From positions 1 to 64,000 of the forward strand of contig NZ_SMRU01000021.1 of the NCBI RefSeq assembly GCF_004354015.1: 64,000 nucleotides of DNA, in the 5' to 3' direction. Origin of the DNA: Arthrobacter terricola. GTDB lineage: Bacteria > Actinomycetota > Actinomycetes > Actinomycetales > Micrococcaceae. Under the pieces are notes generated by a model. It was given only the letters and a program-made list of their open reading frames with translations, did not search any database and was not told the DNA's origin. The position numbers and the translations under genes were made by a program. This document shows, piece by piece, positions 9,401-17,442 of the stretch (the stretch's first letter is position 1; each line of letters begins with the position of its first letter).

Positions 9401-10993
9401 GGTAAAACCGCCACGATGACCGACGGCACCGGCACCACCACCAACACCTACGACGCCCTCGGTAGACTCACTGCCTCCACCAACGGCGCCGGTCAAGCCA
9501 CCGGATACAGCTACGACCTCTCCGGACACCTCACCGCCTTGGCCTACCCCAACGGGCAAACCGTCAACCGCGCCTACGACGCCGCTGGGCACCTCACCGG
9601 GATCACGGACTGGTCCGGGCACACCACTACCTTCACCCCGGACGCGGACGGCAACGCCGTCTCCACCACCTATGGCAACGGCGTCACGGCAGCGGCCACC
9701 TTCGACGCCTCCGGCCAGCTCAGCGCCATCACCGACACCGGTCCGGGCAGCACCGCACTGGCATCCTTCACCTACACACGGAACAACGTCGGCGCTCTGG
9801 CATCGTCGACAATCACCGGAATCACCCAGCCCGCCGAAACCTACAGCTACACAAGTCGCGACCAGCTGGCTGCCGTCAACACCAGTACCTACAGCTACGA
9901 TTCCGCCGGCAACGCCACCGCGCTGGCCTCCGGGGCGACCCTGGCCTACGACGCCGCAAGCCAGGCCTCCAGCTACACGCTCTCCGGAACCATCACGGCG
10001 ATAACCTACGACACCCAGGGCAACCGGCTCACCGGCCCCGCCCCCGGTGGCACGACCGCGTCCTACACCTGGGACCAGGCTAACCGGCTCACCGCGGCCA
10101 ACGGCACCACCTACGCCTACAACGCAGACGGACTCCGCACCACCCGCACCCCCGCCACCGGGGCCGCCCAGCATTTCGCCTGGGACAGCCGCCCAGGAGT
10201 GCCCCTCATGCTCACCGACGGGACCACCAGCTACCTCTACGACGATGCAGGCCACCCCGTAGAGCAGATCGACGGCACCGGGGCTGCCCTGTATTACCAG
10301 CACGACCAGTACGGCTCCACGAGGCTCCTCACCGACCAGACCGGTGTCGCGGCCGCCAGCTACACCTATGACGCCAACGGCAACCTCACCGCCAAAACCG
10401 GAACCGCAGACACGGTGCTGCGCTGGAACGGCCAAACCCAGGACACTGACACCGGACTCTACTACCTCCGTGCCCGGTACTACGACCCGGCGACCGCACA
10501 GTTCCTCAGCGTCGACCCCCTGGCTTCGATAACCAAAGCCATATACACATACGCAGACAACAACCCGCTCAACAAGACCGACCCTCTCGGTCTATCGAGC
10601 AACCCGCTCAATATCTCCGACGGCGACAGCGGAGGGTCTTGTCCAAATCAGAAGCATGAAGCACCGACGATGGACCTCCTGAACAGCAAGGACAACTGCA
10701 TCATGGTTCAGTCGTGCAACATCTACGGCACCCCATCCTGGGCGACGTACACTCCAAACGTGGGGCCGATCGATCCTAAAGTGGCCAATAACCCCGCGAA
10801 CACTTTTGGATGCCGCCTCAACGCCGCCGCTTGGTTTCTTGGCCCGTTGGCACTGGCAAGGATACCTTCAGCAGCTCGTCACCTATCGGTCTTAGGAAAG
10901 TTACCGGAGGTCGCTCAAGGATGGACGGCTACAGGGGACACTATTACAGTCAGCGGAATTGTGGGCGGTGGGCTGTGTTCCATCGGACAATGA
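6419..10993 (+). CDS. secreted Rhs/YD-repeat polymorphic toxin
   Basis: A 1524-residue protein starting at 6419, where GGGGAG precedes ATG and a signal peptide begins (MRAVRLVLCGLLSLALMLAG, cleavage after VLA). The open frame extends 300 bases further upstream, but that part is not protein-like. Order: signal peptide; three about 95-residue Ig-like repeats, each beginning W(S/T)(V/I)(S/T)L and containing (L/V)EIFD and a Cys pair; a DUF6531-type segment (DPVNTSNGEFYENTTDVSI); about 30 YD repeats; the Rhs core motif YLRARYYDPATAQFLSVDP; and DPLGLS, after which a new 130-residue C-terminal tip begins near 10597. In the family the repeats form a shell that carries the tip, which is the toxic domain. 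The tip is not recognised. A candidate immunity gene follows. Confidence 0.9.
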   Translation: MRAVRLVLCGLLSLALMLAGFTPPVLAAISRSLAAPPQAVAQSAARTLPEVIAPPSVLPPRALPAAPASISKLFSLASAPRTQGDVFKGAVPMTSSGWSVSLAMTVGTTVSLTATVNQPLDGTGQWLEIFDMSSTGTMNYLNYCNTGTTCSSTTIPAENQSTYIAVVGNTITNSYAEYAPSSASAWSNQVTPPAWTITLTANITTSIGLTATSNYAATGTTYLEIFDTAKPQTGGITYLNFCNSGTTCTATTVPQEKGASYIAVVTHGSTNTYPPSSIIATSSPVTPPPWTITLTASGTTVTATTNYAAGYNVYVEIFDISKPQTYITYIQFCSSGAVCTGTTSSPSHQFIATVGNISNYYPPSSIIALSNQVSTSGPTAPYETVGGSNPAEVYCPQCAAGDPVNTSNGEFYENTTDVSIAGRGPGLTVSRTYSSQRASFDGPLGFGWSFNYSMSLALNSSGTVDIHQENGSMVTFTPDAGGLYHAPARVVAALVHNADGTWTYTRRAKDIFTFTSSGQLSSLSDLNGNATTLARNASGQLTTATDSAGRTLTFAYNAGGRIATIADPAGRVFAYGYDSAGRLTSYTAPGGAVTGYGYDASNLITSVTDPRGTATVNTYDQAQRVTKQTTPAGDLLISYGVDGSDAQTTITSPGGRITKETYRSGQMIKRITGAGSPQESTWLYAYDQNTFGATSATDPLGHVSSATYDSVGNRLTATDPANHQQSWTYNTLNQVTTATDAAGTVTTYSYDTSGNPLSVSTPLTGTSQTATTSYAHTDSSHPGDITAITGPDGHTTTLTHTTTGALASSTDPLGNTTSFTYDALGRRLTSVSPPGNTTANSYDTAGHLTTVTDPLNHTTTYSYDADGNRTALTDANGNTTVTAYDTVNRPTTVTNPDNTVTTTAYDADGNRTSTTDALGHATTYTYDALNMLTSSTDPLNRTTSYAYDSAGHPVTVTDPAGRTTTNTFDVAGNRTGTSYSGGATPSATFTYTATGKTATMTDGTGTTTNTYDALGRLTASTNGAGQATGYSYDLSGHLTALAYPNGQTVNRAYDAAGHLTGITDWSGHTTTFTPDADGNAVSTTYGNGVTAAATFDASGQLSAITDTGPGSTALASFTYTRNNVGALASSTITGITQPAETYSYTSRDQLAAVNTSTYSYDSAGNATALASGATLAYDAASQASSYTLSGTITAITYDTQGNRLTGPAPGGTTASYTWDQANRLTAANGTTYAYNADGLRTTRTPATGAAQHFAWDSRPGVPLMLTDGTTSYLYDDAGHPVEQIDGTGAALYYQHDQYGSTRLLTDQTGVAAASYTYDANGNLTAKTGTADTVLRWNGQTQDTDTGLYYLRARYYDPATAQFLSVDPLASITKAIYTYADNNPLNKTDPLGLSSNPLNISDGDSGGSCPNQKHEAPTMDLLNSKDNCIMVQSCNIYGTPSWATYTPNVGPIDPKVANNPANTFGCRLNAAAWFLGPLALARIPSAARHLSVLGKLPEVAQGWTATGDTITVSGIVGGGLCSIGQ

Positions 10994-11048
10994 ACGACTG
11001 GAACAGTGACCCAAGTCGGGATCTGCTGAAATTCGAGGGGCAGGTTAA

Positions 11049-11441
11049 ATGGTCCAGATAGAACACGTGAAGCAGCGCCGCGCTACCGCATCTGTGATGG
11101 TTGCACTCTCCATCGCCGGCATAGCAATCCTAATAGCAACTGGCATTCACCCCAGCTCCGCGGTAGACGGTTTCCTCGTGCTGACCCTGAGCACTTTTGG
11201 GATCATCTCGATCTTCCGAGCCTGGCAGCTGGGGACAAGACCTGGACGCGTCTACGTGCCGACGCTGAAGCCTTGGAAGCGAATCCTATTAGTCATCCTT
11301 CTTCTAATATCCGGAGGGATCGCGGGGTATCTCTATTTCTCCTACCACGGGTCACTGATTCTGGCTGTATTCCTCTTCTTCGCTGCCAATCTCCTTCTAA
11401 TGCTTCTCTTCGATTTTGTCGCGAAAACGCCCACCGGGTAA
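11049..11441 (+). CDS. four-helix membrane protein, candidate Rhs immunity protein
   Basis: A 130-residue protein with four hydrophobic segments (about residues 14-35, 41-60, 77-96 and 102-123) and a basic N-terminus (VQIEHVKQRRATA). GAGGGG sits eight bases before the ATG. It begins 55 bases after the Rhs stop on the same strand, the usual place for the immunity gene of an Rhs toxin. A membrane immunity protein would suit a toxin tip that acts on or in the membrane. Function is inferred from position only. Confidence 0.6.
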   Translation: MVQIEHVKQRRATASVMVALSIAGIAILIATGIHPSSAVDGFLVLTLSTFGIISIFRAWQLGTRPGRVYVPTLKPWKRILLVILLLISGGIAGYLYFSYHGSLILAVFLFFAANLLLMLLFDFVAKTPTG

Positions 11442-11773
11442 CTCGAGCGGCGGGATGGGCTTGACCGCAGTCCGTAGAGGTGTGAATGACGTACGTGTTC
11501 AGGGGCGGGTTTGAGATCCCCGGACGGTTCAGGATCCAGGGACCGTGGGTCATCCTCACCATGAGCGCCTCGCACCTTGAGTTTCGACCCCTGACTGACC
11601 ACCTAATTGCCCGTCTTTCACCACTCAGCGGTTTGCGTGGCGGCGACTATCGCCCGGGTCTCCGACCGATCTCACGTCCTGGACGGGCTCACAGTCCGTT
11701 CTCTCGTCCCAAGTCCACCATGATGGCTTAAGGGGACGGTTCATCATCGGACCCGGGCAGGGTGATGACAGCA
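11442..11773. other. intergenic with possible ORF remnant
   Basis: About 330 bases. A frame from 11486 encodes a plausible beta-rich start (YVFRGGFEIPGRFRIQGPWV, then ILTMSASHLEFRP), but it degenerates after about 45 residues into Pro/Arg/Ser-rich sequence and no other frame continues it convincingly. It may be the 5' stump of a lost gene. Confidence 0.3.
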
Positions 11774-12367
11774 TCAGTCGTCGGCGGCCGTCAATGCTGC
11801 CAAGACGAGCTGCCGGTATTTGCAGGGGCTGTTGCCGTGAACCCGGCCGTTCGCTGCCGAGTAATGCGGCACAGCGACCGAACGGACCCTGGCAAGGCCG
11901 AGACCGTCCGACAAGACCGGGGCATGGTCGGTAAACGCCTTGGCGGTCTTCGTTCCGATCAAGATGAACAGCGGGTCCGCCGCCTCCAGGGTCTGCAGCT
12001 GATCCACCAGCACCGCAACGTCGCGGCGGATGGTCCCGCCGCTCAGATCCAGTGTGGCCGACTTCGAGTTGACCTCGCTAAGCAGGTCTGTCATGTACGC
12101 GCCCCAGTGCACGGTGTCCCGGAAAGCCTCGGCCAGGAAATGATCGTTGTGTCCTCCCGCCGTATGGAAGTTGTGCCACGGCCGTCGCACGACCTTCGGT
12201 GCTCCGGGGTTGAGCCCGAGGACCACCGAGCGGGCATGAAGGATGCCGTCGAGGTCGTTCGTGGGGAACGAGATGTCGCTCGTCCGCTCATATGACACGG
12301 ACGGCGGCCACACCGCCCACGAAGCCGTCATCTCGTACCGGGCCATCGTCTCCAACAGCGAAGTCAT
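11774..12367 (-). CDS. uracil-DNA-glycosylase-fold-like protein
   Basis: A 197-residue protein. The block VVLGLNPG followed by WHNFH and HWGAYMTDLLSEVNSKSATL is reminiscent of the UDG/MUG fold (GLNPG loop, then a GAYITD-like stretch), and the C-terminal PHYSAANGRVHGN resembles the HPS(x)R loop region. In true glycosylases these loops bind DNA and flip out uracil. Key catalytic residues cannot be assigned with confidence, so activity is uncertain. The start at 12367 is used because upstream codons are not protein-like; an ATG at 12346 is the alternative. Confidence 0.55.
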   Translation of the reverse strand: MTSLLETMARYEMTASWAVWPPSVSYERTSDISFPTNDLDGILHARSVVLGLNPGAPKVVRRPWHNFHTAGGHNDHFLAEAFRDTVHWGAYMTDLLSEVNSKSATLDLSGGTIRRDVAVLVDQLQTLEAADPLFILIGTKTAKAFTDHAPVLSDGLGLARVRSVAVPHYSAANGRVHGNSPCKYRQLVLAALTAADD

Positions 12368-12552
12368 GGCGCCAGTATCGCAGCTGTACGCCGCGTCCTT
12401 GCCGCTCCGGCGCATCAGGCAAGGGGTGTGTCCGTCACCGGGTAGCCAAGCTCCTGCAGGCAGGCAAGCACCGTGGCCGGTTCGCGGGATAAGAAATACG
12501 AGTTTCGCCCGGAACGATCTATTGCGATGGGCCGGCGCCCGGGATGCAGAAC

Positions 12553-13143
12553 TTACCGGCGCCACCCCAAAGCGTCTCTGAGAGCCGCGTCGTAGGCGTG
12601 GGGATCACTGTACGTATTCAGGCTTACGACGACATGGTGCTCGGAACGAGATTGCCTGAATTCGCCGCCTACGGGAAGTTGAGTCACCCGCAGTGATACC
12701 TCACGAGCGCGCCGCCACTTCAGGAGTGCTGGGCGCGCCTCGCTCAGGATCTGGAACTGGACGCGATTAAGGATTCTTTCCCGGCGGAGTTCAGCTGCCT
12801 CACGCTTCCGTTCACTGCTGTAGGCAAGGGCGGCTGTCTCCACCTGGGACATGAGCTGCCCAAGGACAGGAAACCGGGAGGGTACTGGCTGTCCTGAAGA
12901 GTCGAAGGCCGCTCCCGGACGGTGGCGTTCTTCGTCCATCATCAGCTCGCCCCACCACCTGTCCCATTCGGCGGACGCCTCGTCGATGTCGACAAGGACA
13001 CCCACCTTGCTGGTCGACACACGCGGTGATAGCGGAGGGATTTCTGGGGCTACCGGCAGGCCGGCAACATCCCGCAGGTAGAGTGCGAGGACAGCAGGTT
13101 GTGGCTCGCTTACGGTGATCGTCGGCTCGCGTGAGTTCCCCAT
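12553..13143 (-). CDS. hypothetical protein
   Basis: A 196-residue soluble protein (MGNSREPTITVSEPQPAV...). The middle is charged and probably coiled (AYSSERKREAAELRRERILN), and the C-terminus is strand-rich (EHHVVVSLNTYSDPHAYDAA). No signal peptide or membrane helix. The first convincing ATG is 13143; a longer frame to 13332 has non-protein-like N-terminal residues. Family unknown. It lies upstream of the UDG-like gene on the same strand with a 185-base gap. Confidence 0.5.
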   Translation of the reverse strand: MGNSREPTITVSEPQPAVLALYLRDVAGLPVAPEIPPLSPRVSTSKVGVLVDIDEASAEWDRWWGELMMDEERHRPGAAFDSSGQPVPSRFPVLGQLMSQVETAALAYSSERKREAAELRRERILNRVQFQILSEARPALLKWRRAREVSLRVTQLPVGGEFRQSRSEHHVVVSLNTYSDPHAYDAALRDALGWRR

Positions 13144-13410
13144 GGGGGCAGTATAGGCCGGTGGAGCACGGCGGGAGAATGCTTCCGCCGCTTGCCGCCA
13201 GCCACCCCAATAGGCCCTTGTTATGCTCTTGAACTTGGGCAGCTCTGAAGCCAGAGGTTCGACGTTTGAGCCGGCAATCGTGCGAGGTTTGGGGCGACCT
13301 CCGGTCGTAAAATCGTCACACGCCGGCGTCAACTAGGCGGTCATTACGCTCACAAAGAGTGTTGGTGATGCAGCGGGTCCTCCAACCTAAGGACACCTTC
13401 GTGCGCCAAA

Positions 13411-14901
13411 ATGGATTGGCACAATACTTTCGATCAATCTGAACTGGGGGTCAGCTTGAACTGGGAGCAGGCCCGAAGAATTCGGTACGGGGAATTTGAG
13501 AGCGCGGTCCGGCAGTACGAGCCGATCGGTTTGCTCCGGGACATCGCCGGAAGGTCTTCCCAGACACAAGAATTCCTTGGTTTCTCCGAGTCCTGGGGAA
13601 GGCTGGCCCCTTGGACGCTCAGCGGTCTTGCCAGGGCAAGCATCATGACGTCCAACAGGAACCGGAGCAAACTGATCGATGAACGCGGCTTCTGGCGGAT
13701 AGCCGCGTTGTTTGAGCAGATCGAGACGACGCCAAGTGATCGTTTCGAATTGGTGCCCTTCCTGCTCGGGAAAGCCCACGAACAGTCCCCGTACCAATTC
13801 TCAGCCAAAGAGAACCTCATCCGGACAATCCTGCTTTTGGAAACCAAAATCTCCTATAAGGAGGCCAAATCAGCAGGCGATTGGGCCGAACTCCTCCATG
13901 TTCCCCTGGAGGACGCGGCGGTTTCAACGCTGGCGGTGCACGCGGTAGCTCGTGAAAACGGCGGCGTATTCAACCGAGAGGTGATCCGGCAGTTGTATTC
14001 GGAGAGCATCCACGATCTCGCCCCGGTTGAATCATTCATGGGCACTCTCGACAGACTGACCGCTACTCTCGATGAAGCACGGGTGGATGCACTGGCGGCA
14101 CCTCAACTCAGGGATGGTTGGCGAAAGTATGGGTACAACCCACTCGTCAAGACCCCTCTAATCAATATCGGCGATGGAGTTCTCTGCGCTCCCCAAACAC
14201 AATGGGTGCTACGTTCCTTTTCCCCGGAAAACCTCTACTACCTTGGGTGGAAGAAGTGGAAAGGAGACTTTGGAACTGAACTTGGGTACCGGGTCGAGGC
14301 ATATACCGGGGATCAGCTCAATCACTCCGGCCAGCTGGAAGTTCTTCCCGAGATCCGATGGGGAAAAGCAAACGGCAAGCTATCAGTGGATTGGTTCCTC
14401 ATAACGCCAACGGCCACGATCCTTATCGAATGTAAATCGGCCCGGACCACCTTGAATGCCAGGGCAGGAGACCCAACAGCCGTGCGCTCGATCAGCCAGA
14501 AACTCGAGGCCGGCTTCAGGCAGATCGACACCACGCACGACGAGATTATCTCAGGCAACAGCAGCTTCGCTGCAATACCGCGAGACAGGCCCATCATCGG
14601 CCTCCTGATCACCGCTGAGCCGTGCTATCTCGCAAACACCACAGACATCAGGGCCGCCTTGCCCGAGACGAAAATTCCGATACTGGCGGCCTCCCTTCCA
14701 GACATCGAACACCTGGCCACTCTTCCCGGCGAAGTCCTAGGTGACATATTCGTCAGAATCGTGAACGATCCGGAACTCATGACCTATGACTTGAGTAACT
14801 CCATCCGCCAGTTGTTCGGGGAGAACTACTTGCCACCCAGAAACGAACTCATCGATGCCGCCTACCTTAAATACGTCATGCCGGAAAGGCTGATCAAATG
14901 A
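13411..14901 (+). CDS. PD-(D/E)XK nuclease-like protein
   Basis: A 496-residue protein with no close named family. A mostly helical N-terminal two-thirds leads to a restriction-endonuclease-like core: SVDWFLI (D327) then ATILIECKSAR (E340, K342), the D-(x12)-ExK spacing of PD-(D/E)XK nucleases, followed by a long helix (SISQKLEAGFRQIDTTHDEI) and a strand (RPIIGLLITAE). Such cores cut or process nucleic acid. No helicase, methyltransferase or antitoxin gene adjoins it. The ATG at 13411 has a poorly spaced AAGGA; TTG at 13456 is an alternative start. A solitary effector nuclease is possible. Confidence 0.6.
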   Translation: MDWHNTFDQSELGVSLNWEQARRIRYGEFESAVRQYEPIGLLRDIAGRSSQTQEFLGFSESWGRLAPWTLSGLARASIMTSNRNRSKLIDERGFWRIAALFEQIETTPSDRFELVPFLLGKAHEQSPYQFSAKENLIRTILLLETKISYKEAKSAGDWAELLHVPLEDAAVSTLAVHAVARENGGVFNREVIRQLYSESIHDLAPVESFMGTLDRLTATLDEARVDALAAPQLRDGWRKYGYNPLVKTPLINIGDGVLCAPQTQWVLRSFSPENLYYLGWKKWKGDFGTELGYRVEAYTGDQLNHSGQLEVLPEIRWGKANGKLSVDWFLITPTATILIECKSARTTLNARAGDPTAVRSISQKLEAGFRQIDTTHDEIISGNSSFAAIPRDRPIIGLLITAEPCYLANTTDIRAALPETKIPILAASLPDIEHLATLPGEVLGDIFVRIVNDPELMTYDLSNSIRQLFGENYLPPRNELIDAAYLKYVMPERLIK

Positions 14902-15266
14902 GCTCCCCATTCAGCGCTGACCCCAATCCGGAGCTTTCGAATGCTAAGGGCATGGCCCAATCCGGAAAGACGAGCGCCTCGCCAACCTTGGGACGGCCCT
15001 GACGACGATTAGGAGCTGTCCTTCGCACGTGAGAGGCCTACCGGTTCTTCAGCGAAGCGGTCACCATCACGACCTTTGCGATCCTGGGCAGCACGCCAGT
15101 GGACCGCGGCATTGCTCACAGCAGGCACGGGGTCCCTGCACCGAAGTGCCCGGCCCGGTTTCACCAACGAACAAGAAGCCTTGACGTGCCTCCGCGGCGT
15201 ACCCGGCGTGCCGACAACGGGGCAACTGGGACCGGCTTGCTTAAATTCGCCGTGGCTACTTGGCGC
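14902..15266. other. intergenic, no supportable gene
   Basis: About 365 bases between convergent genes. Short ORFs on the plus strand lack ribosome sites and protein-like composition. No clear terminator hairpin was found. Confidence 0.5.
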
Positions 15267-15971
15267 TTACTTGATCTGCGAGAACAGAGAGGCGACGTAG
15301 ATGAAGTAGACCAGACAGAGAGCTACCCAGGCGTATGCAAGGGCCAGACCCGCAAGGGCCATTCCGCGGCCGTTTTCACCGGTACGGCGGATCTGCACCA
15401 GGGCGATGTGGCCGAGCGGAATCGCCGCGAAGCCACCCATGATGCCGAAAACGAGGGACAGTATGGCCAGGACGTTGGTCTTATCGACGGCGATCGTCCC
15501 GGAAACAGCGCGCATCGCGTAAAGGGGCGCTCCTGACTGATCGACGCCGACTTGGGTGAGGACGTCCCTGGTTGCAATAGGGGCCGGCTTTACTGCAGCT
15601 GCAGCGGTGCCAGGCCTCCGACCGATCCCCTCCGCAAGGAAGAGCGCGATCGTCGTCATGGCCAGACAGTCCAGGACAGCTGCCGGCCCGTTGACTCCGG
15701 GGGCCACGATCACGATGAGTACTCCGATCCAGCCTGCCGGCGATAGCTGCCGGAAGAGGATCCAGCCGTTTAGGGTGAGGATGACGCCAATGCTACCGAC
15801 GAGCGCAGTGATGCCAGCCGGGAGGAAGAATGTGCTCAGCGAAAAAGCCACGCCAGCAGCGGCCATCCCCAGGAACAGCGGATTCGCCTCCGCTCCTTGA
15901 CGGCCCTCCACTTTGTGGACGGATAGATCAACTTTCTCCGTGACAGTCGAGTGGCTCACGATAACCCCCAT
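15267..15971 (-). CDS. DUF4190-domain membrane protein
   Basis: A 234-residue membrane protein with about six hydrophobic segments. The C-terminal part, NVLAILSLVFGIMGG then GHIALVQIRRTGENGRGMAL, is the DUF4190 signature (two helices around a G-x-IAL-x-QI-(R/K)RTG(E/Q)-x-GRGMAL loop). The function of the domain is unknown; it is common in actinobacterial surface proteins. ATG at 15971 is chosen; a TTG at 16007 would add 12 residues. Three other DUF4190-type genes occur in the window (46577, 42297 and the pseudogene at 18845). Confidence 0.8.
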   Translation of the reverse strand: MGVIVSHSTVTEKVDLSVHKVEGRQGAEANPLFLGMAAAGVAFSLSTFFLPAGITALVGSIGVILTLNGWILFRQLSPAGWIGVLIVIVAPGVNGPAAVLDCLAMTTIALFLAEGIGRRPGTAAAAVKPAPIATRDVLTQVGVDQSGAPLYAMRAVSGTIAVDKTNVLAILSLVFGIMGGFAAIPLGHIALVQIRRTGENGRGMALAGLALAYAWVALCLVYFIYVASLFSQIK

Positions 15972-16106
15972 CGCTTTCGGTGCCCGAAAGTCGCCCGGGT
16001 ACCCCAATCATGTGTACTAATTGCGGGGTCGTCAAGGACCGCTTCGAGCAGCGCCATTGTCGTGATCCGCATCTTTTCGGAAAAGCGTGCATCAACGCCG
16101 GATCGA

Positions 16107-16310
16107 TTATTCCGTACGGCGATTCTGGATGTAAGCAGCCACATCGGAGGGGCAGCTGGGGTTCGCCAGGATGGTCTCCCATAGCTTCGGTTCCTTCTCA
16201 GCCATCTTCCGCAGTAGCTCGGCCGGCGCGTTGGGATTACCGGCCATGTCCTGCTCGACGTCACCGAGTTCCGGTACGAAGCGACTAGCGATCTTGTCGA
16301 AGAGTCCCAT
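16107..16310 (-). CDS. leucine-rich-repeat-variant-like small protein
   Basis: A 67-residue cytoplasmic protein: MGLFDKIASRFVPE, then AGNPNAPAELLRKMAEKEPK and ILANPSCPSDVAAYI. The two NP-x-(A/C)P-(x)-(D/E)-(L/V)L-type repeats resemble variant leucine-rich repeats (LRV), which form short helical solenoids for protein binding. AAGGAG lies 11 bases before the ATG. It lies between the DUF4190 gene and the lipoprotein gene, all on the minus strand. Confidence 0.6.
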   Translation of the reverse strand: MGLFDKIASRFVPELGDVEQDMAGNPNAPAELLRKMAEKEPKLWETILANPSCPSDVAAYIQNRRTE

Positions 16311-16500
16311 AGTGTTTTTCTCCTTATGTTTCTTCACTGGTGGCGTGTTCGAAGCTGAGCGGTATAGCAATTGTCTGGACCGTTGACGTTGTCTGGGTCT
16401 GACGAATGACGACCCCTACTGTTTGAGGGCTGATCTGGCTGCTGTCCTTTGATGAGTGACTCCATCGAGTCCTCGAATGGACTGGACCTTTTGGCTAAGG

Positions 16501-17274
16501 TCACCAGGCTCCCATCTTTCGAGCGACGGCACCGGCATCGGTGCTGATGTCCGGTGGGGTAGTCGAAGTTGAGGTAACGAGCAAAATCATGTTGTGTTTT
16601 TGGATCATCATTCCTGTGAACAGGGGATTTTTCCACGTCAGGATATTCGGAGCAATCGGGCTATTCGGTGGCGACCAGTAGAAGCGGGTTGTTTTTCCTT
16701 CGAAGGTGGTGTCGAGGAAAGGGCAGTTGCGGAGCGCCTGGGCGACGTCGTTGTAGTAGGCAGACGCCTTCGTCTCGTCGGGGAAAAGTCTTGCATTGCC
16801 GCGATAGTCTTTCTCGAACTGCCTGTTAGGTTGCGGGGTCGATGAATTAAAATCTAGGGAATATCCGGGGTCGTTCTGGTCCAGTTCGCTGAGCTTATAC
16901 GGTGATCCGTATTTGAGGGGAGTCAATATGGAGCATTCCTCTGGAGAAAAAGTTTCGGAGTCCCGAATGGTCTTCAGGTCGGACACCGGCCCTGAAGTTA
17001 TCTTCCCTTCGCCAACAGAGGAAACCGTAGCTTCGAACTCCTTGTTGTCAATTGGGCCGTAGTTCGTGCCGCATCCGGCAAGACCTGTGCTAATTGCGAC
17101 GATAGAACCCAGAAACACAAATCTCAGTTTCGACCGCCTCCTTTGGCTGGCCGAGATGGGTGACGGTGACGAGGAAACTGCTGGCGAGCAGCCAGCCAGC
17201 AGAGCGGTAGTCAAATAGCCTGCCGGGATCCGGACGGCCACTTTGGATATTTGCCGTCTCGACGTACTCATCAT
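16501..17274 (-). CDS. PknH-sensor-like lipoprotein with two tandem lipobox signals
   Basis: The extracellular part (EECSILTPLKYGSPYKLSEL ... ARLFPDETKASAYYNDV, RNCPF) has the paired Cys and helix-strand layout of PknH-type sensor domains and is clearly homologous to the broken gene at 48915 and related to that at 39253. Export should be by a lipoprotein signal. Oddly, two signal sequences occur in a row: LTTALLAGC (about residue 28 from 17274) and SIVAISTGLAGC 39 residues later. A consensus AAAGGAGG lies just before the second, with CTG (17127) or GTG (17118) as possible starts. Either the real start is internal, or two lipoprotein N-termini have been fused. The first start (17274) has GAGAGG seven bases upstream. 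Confidence 0.75.
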   Translation of the reverse strand: MMSTSRRQISKVAVRIPAGYLTTALLAGCSPAVSSSPSPISASQRRRSKLRFVFLGSIVAISTGLAGCGTNYGPIDNKEFEATVSSVGEGKITSGPVSDLKTIRDSETFSPEECSILTPLKYGSPYKLSELDQNDPGYSLDFNSSTPQPNRQFEKDYRGNARLFPDETKASAYYNDVAQALRNCPFLDTTFEGKTTRFYWSPPNSPIAPNILTWKNPLFTGMMIQKHNMILLVTSTSTTPPDISTDAGAVARKMGAW

Positions 17275-17383
17275 TTTTTCCTCTCTGACGATCACTGGCC
17301 GGATTCTCCCCGGCGTGCCAGCGCTTCCCTGAGGCTAGACACCCAAGAACCCATATTTTTCTTCCCCGTACTACGGGTTTCAG

Positions 17384-17403
17384 TGTCCACTGAAATGTTG
17401 ACA
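17384..17403 (-). promoter_or_regulatory. operator-like 20-bp palindrome (site 1)
   Basis: TGTCCACTGAAATGTTGACA on the plus strand, 110 bases upstream of the lipoprotein start at 17274. It is one of the more degenerate copies of the ten-site motif described in the findings. Confidence 0.5.
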
Positions 17404-17442
17404 TTTCCTCGGCGTTCCTAGGCCCACCAGGGGCTATGGGAC

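Noticed and set aside
8840..10435. 531-codon minus-strand frame inside the Rhs gene
   Set aside because: It is the antisense of the Thr/Asp/Gly-rich YD repeats; the Val/Gly-rich product has no domain and lies wholly inside a well-supported gene.
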